Origin: an uncultured Prochlorococcus sp.
GTDB taxonomy: Bacteria; Cyanobacteriota; Cyanobacteriia; PCC-6307; Cyanobiaceae
Assembly: GCA_902600395.1 (NCBI GenBank)
Contig: CACKJL010000010.1
Coordinates: 1-23,706, forward strand
DNA length: 23,706 bases
Reading direction: 5' to 3'
The notes under the pieces were generated by a model, which was given only the letters and a program-made list of their open reading frames with translations, made no database searches and was not told where the DNA came from. This document shows, piece by piece, positions 22,057-23,706 of this stretch; positions within the stretch are counted from its first letter, which is position 1; each line of letters opens with the position of its first letter. A program made the position numbers and the translations under genes.

Positions 22057-22935
22057 TTAACTGTTTAGATAGCAATTTTTTAAGCCTAATTTATAGTTTT
22101 TATAAATTAGTTTATATCCGAGTGTTTCGCATAAAAGTTTGTTTGAAACTCTTCTATTTTCCATCCAAAAAGATTGAGCGATAGGAGATAATTCATCTTT
22201 TACATCTTCAAATAATATTGGCTTTGGCATTTTTAAACCAAGTAAATCGTAGCAATATTGAATAACTTCTAACTGCGAACAGGGTTCATCATCTGCAATA
22301 TTAATGATTTGATGAAATTTTAAATAATCTTTATTTTGTAATAAAAAAATTATCGCATTTGTTATATCAGCAACATGAACTCTTGAAAATACTTGAGCTT
22401 TTTTTAAAATCACTCGAATTTTTTGATTTTTGATCGCTTCAAACGTGGATCTTCCAGGTCCATATATACCAGGTAATCTAAAAATTTGCACGGGCAAACT
22501 AGATTCAATCCATTTTTTTTCGCAATTTAATCTATTAAAACTTCTTTTTTGAAAAGGATTAGGCTGATCTATCTCAGAAACCCAACCACCCTCAGTATTT
22601 CCATATACCCCTGTGGTGGATAAATATCCAACCCATTCAAGAGGTAAATCTTGTAGTTTATTTTGAAGGCTTTCTAATACTGGATCATTACCATTTTTGT
22701 CAGGAGGAATGCAACTAAGAATATGCGTTACTCCATCAAAAATTCTTTCATCAGGAATAACACCGTTTTCACTATTGAAAATAAAACTATTTGAATCTTT
22801 GCTCGCAGATCTTGAGCTTGTTAAAACAGTGCAACCTAATTTTCGAATAGTTTTTGCAAAATAACTACCGCTGAAACCACATCCCAAGACTAAAAATTTT
22901 TTTTTATTTCCGAGTAAACTTGCAGGCTTTTTCAT
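22057..22935 (-). CDS. SDR-superfamily NAD(P)-binding protein (YeeZ-like)
   Basis: A 292-residue extended SDR-type protein with an N-terminal Rossmann motif FLVLGCGFSGSYFA (14-27) and an NDP-sugar epimerase-like layout: YLSTTGVYG (104-112), IFRLPGIYGPGR (151-162), and RVHVADITNAI. The catalytic Tyr-x3-Lys expected after STTGVYG is not evident; the matching stretch reads NRLNCEKKW. It resembles YeeZ-type proteins, whose reaction is not established. Placement upstream of pdxA gives no clear function. The ATG at 22935 is divergent from a small membrane-protein gene across 32 bp. Confidence 0.82.
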   Translation of the reverse strand: MKKPASLLGNKKKFLVLGCGFSGSYFAKTIRKLGCTVLTSSRSASKDSNSFIFNSENGVIPDERIFDGVTHILSCIPPDKNGNDPVLESLQNKLQDLPLEWVGYLSTTGVYGNTEGGWVSEIDQPNPFQKRSFNRLNCEKKWIESSLPVQIFRLPGIYGPGRSTFEAIKNQKIRVILKKAQVFSRVHVADITNAIIFLLQNKDYLKFHQIINIADDEPCSQLEVIQYCYDLLGLKMPKPILFEDVKDELSPIAQSFWMENRRVSNKLLCETLGYKLIYKNYKLGLKNCYLNS

Positions 22936-22948
22936 TTTGGGTTAAAGT

Positions 22949-22962
22949 AGTACATATGTATT
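22949..22962. promoter_or_regulatory. LexA-box-like palindrome in divergent gap
   Basis: AGTACATATGTATT contains a perfect 10-bp palindrome (TACATATGTA, 22951-22960) and fits the published cyanobacterial LexA consensus RGTACNNNDGTWCB at all but one position (T for C at 22961). It lies in the 32-bp gap between two divergent start codons, right after a possible -10 (TAAAGT, 22943-22948, 17 bp from TTGCAG at 22920-22925) for the plus-strand gene. One-mismatch matches occur by chance in a window this size, so the location and symmetry carry the case. Confidence 0.35.
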
Positions 22963-22967
22963 AATTG

Positions 22968-23198
22968 ATGATGAAGGCAGCTTTTGAGCCCGAACTAAAA
23001 TCAAAAACTCTCTGTATTAGCAAAAGTTACTACCGTCTTGCAGAGAAAGAAGTAAGTTTAGCTAGTTCTAAATTCTACCAAAAGTTATTTGTCTTTCTTA
23101 TTTCATTTTCGACAATTTTAATATTCCCAGAATCGCCAAAAGAATTAGAAAATATATGTGAGAGTTACAACTCTAGAAAAATATGTAATGTTTGGTAG
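22968..23198 (+). CDS. Small single-pass membrane protein, function unknown
   Basis: A 76-residue protein I do not recognise. A basic N-terminal part with many Ser, Lys and Tyr residues (1-39) precedes one hydrophobic segment, LFVFLISFSTILIF (40-53), then a short tail with two Cys (C64 and C73, spacing C-x8-C). The positive-inside rule puts the N-terminus in the cytosol and the tail outside, where the two Cys could form a disulfide. ATG 22968 or ATG 22971 may be the start; a TTG at 22965 is also in frame. It is divergent from the SDR gene, and its stop abuts the HNH stop with no base between, which supports a real gene. A LexA-like palindrome lies just upstream. Confidence 0.6.
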   Translation: MMKAAFEPELKSKTLCISKSYYRLAEKEVSLASSKFYQKLFVFLISFSTILIFPESPKELENICESYNSRKICNVW

Positions 23199-23600
23199 TC
23201 AAGCTGCTTTATATTGTGATTCATCTTTTATGTAATTTTTATTTTTTACCTTAAAATTAGGATTAGCCCATTGTAGTAATCTAATAGCTAATCTTAAATC
23301 ACCTTCTAGCCAAGCTCTTATAGCCATTGCTCTTCGGGGATCATAAAATTTTTGCCTTCTATACCAATACAAAGCATTTTCATCTGATTTATCCCCATTA
23401 CATGAAAGACATGCAGGGACGCAGTTTTCTGTTGTACTTAATCCTCCTTGGCTTCGTGGTATTACATGATCAATAGATTCAGATGGTTTTCCGCAATATA
23501 TACAACTTTTTCCAGTAAACTTATGAATAGATTTTCGCCATTGTCTAAATCTGAACTTAGGACATAAATCCTCTAAAAACACCGCATCGTTAATATGCAT
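23199..23600 (-). CDS. Orphan HNH-domain protein
   Basis: A 133-residue protein with a zinc-bound HNH nuclease motif: CIYCGKPSESIDHVIPRSQGG (33 onward), with C33 and C36, the catalytic-type His45 in DHV, Asn59 (TTENC), and C64/C67 followed by Asn68 and Lys71 (CLSCNGDK). The basic C-terminal half (about 78-110, WYRRQKF…RAWLEGDLRLAIRLLQW) may bind nucleic acid. No methylase, integrase, intron or phage gene is adjacent, so a restriction or homing role has no support here; similar HNH genes sit in picocyanobacterial core genomes. A weak promoter candidate is TTGACT (23644-23649, minus) with ATTATT 17 bp downstream. Confidence 0.85.
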   Translation of the reverse strand: MHINDAVFLEDLCPKFRFRQWRKSIHKFTGKSCIYCGKPSESIDHVIPRSQGGLSTTENCVPACLSCNGDKSDENALYWYRRQKFYDPRRAMAIRAWLEGDLRLAIRLLQWANPNFKVKNKNYIKDESQYKAA

Positions 23601-23667
23601 TCAGAATATTTAGTTAAATAAATAATCGCTTGAATATATTAAAAGTCAACATTTATTTATGCTTTTT

Positions 23668-23702
23668 AGACTAAATTTCCCAGTAAAAATATGATTTAGT
23701 CT
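23668..23702. repeat. 9-bp inverted repeat at right edge
   Basis: AGACTAAAT (23668-23676) and ATTTAGTCT (23694-23702) are exact reverse complements, separated by 17 bases. The element lies 68 bp upstream of the HNH start. On the plus strand the right arm is followed by GTTT at the window end, so a terminator reading rightward cannot be judged; on the minus strand no T run follows. An operator or the terminator of a gene beyond the window are both possible. Confidence 0.45.
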
Positions 23703-23706
23703 GTTT

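Noticed and set aside
1..23706. CRISPR array, insertion sequence, prophage, toxin-antitoxin or tRNA gene
   Set aside because: No spaced direct repeats, transposase, phage protein, or tRNA T-loop consensus with a cloverleaf was found on reading both strands by eye.

Overview
The window looks like a stretch of core chromosome from a high-light-type Prochlorococcus or a close marine picocyanobacterial relative. The basis is the very AT-rich coding style, tightly packed genes with few Shine-Dalgarno sequences, a photosynthetic-type (NADP-compatible) GAPDH, a thylakoid-lumen type cyclophilin, a glycine-rich RRM protein of the cyanobacterial Rbp class, and a gene order that I recall from the start of annotated Prochlorococcus genomes, a few genes after dnaN. 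I see no insertion sequence, prophage, tRNA, rRNA or CRISPR array, and no gene-free stretch longer than about 200 bases.

Layout. 1-3142, minus strand: an apparent operon read right to left, queG (epoxyqueuosine reductase), an exported TPR protein, and the N-terminal part of gyrA, cut by the window edge. 3287-9377, plus strand: a DUF502 membrane protein, nusB, ftsY, a SpoIIE/RsbU-type PP2C phosphatase, argH, and a glycine-rich RRM RNA-binding protein behind a structured leader. 9374-10378, minus: a DusA-type tRNA-dihydrouridine synthase. 10401-13980, plus: msrB, then grpE, dnaJ, a TusA-like protein and rsgA, the last three overlapping. 13946-16629, minus: murC, murB and ybaB, read right to left. 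16823-17845, plus: gap2. 17846-19916, minus: a lumenal cyclophilin and thiL. 19960-21026, plus: efp and accB. 21003-22935, minus: a YeeZ-like SDR protein and pdxA. 22968-23600: a small membrane protein (plus) end to end with an orphan HNH protein (minus).

The genes are mostly housekeeping: translation and tRNA modification (queG, dusA, efp, rsgA), transcription antitermination (nusB), membrane targeting (ftsY), protein folding and repair (grpE, dnaJ, msrB), peptidoglycan precursors (murB, murC), carbon and fatty acid metabolism (gap2, accB), and cofactor synthesis (thiL, pdxA).

The items most worth a second look lie in the gaps and at gene ends. (1) The RRM gene has an 18-codon upstream reading frame whose stop overlaps its GTG start, containing a hairpin followed by a T run. 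(2) A perfect palindrome resembling the cyanobacterial LexA box, with one mismatch, sits in the 32-bp divergent gap in front of an unrecognised single-pass membrane protein. (3) All five convergent gene pairs abut or overlap, leaving no room for ordinary terminators. No large undescribed multi-gene system is evident; these are small-scale candidates.
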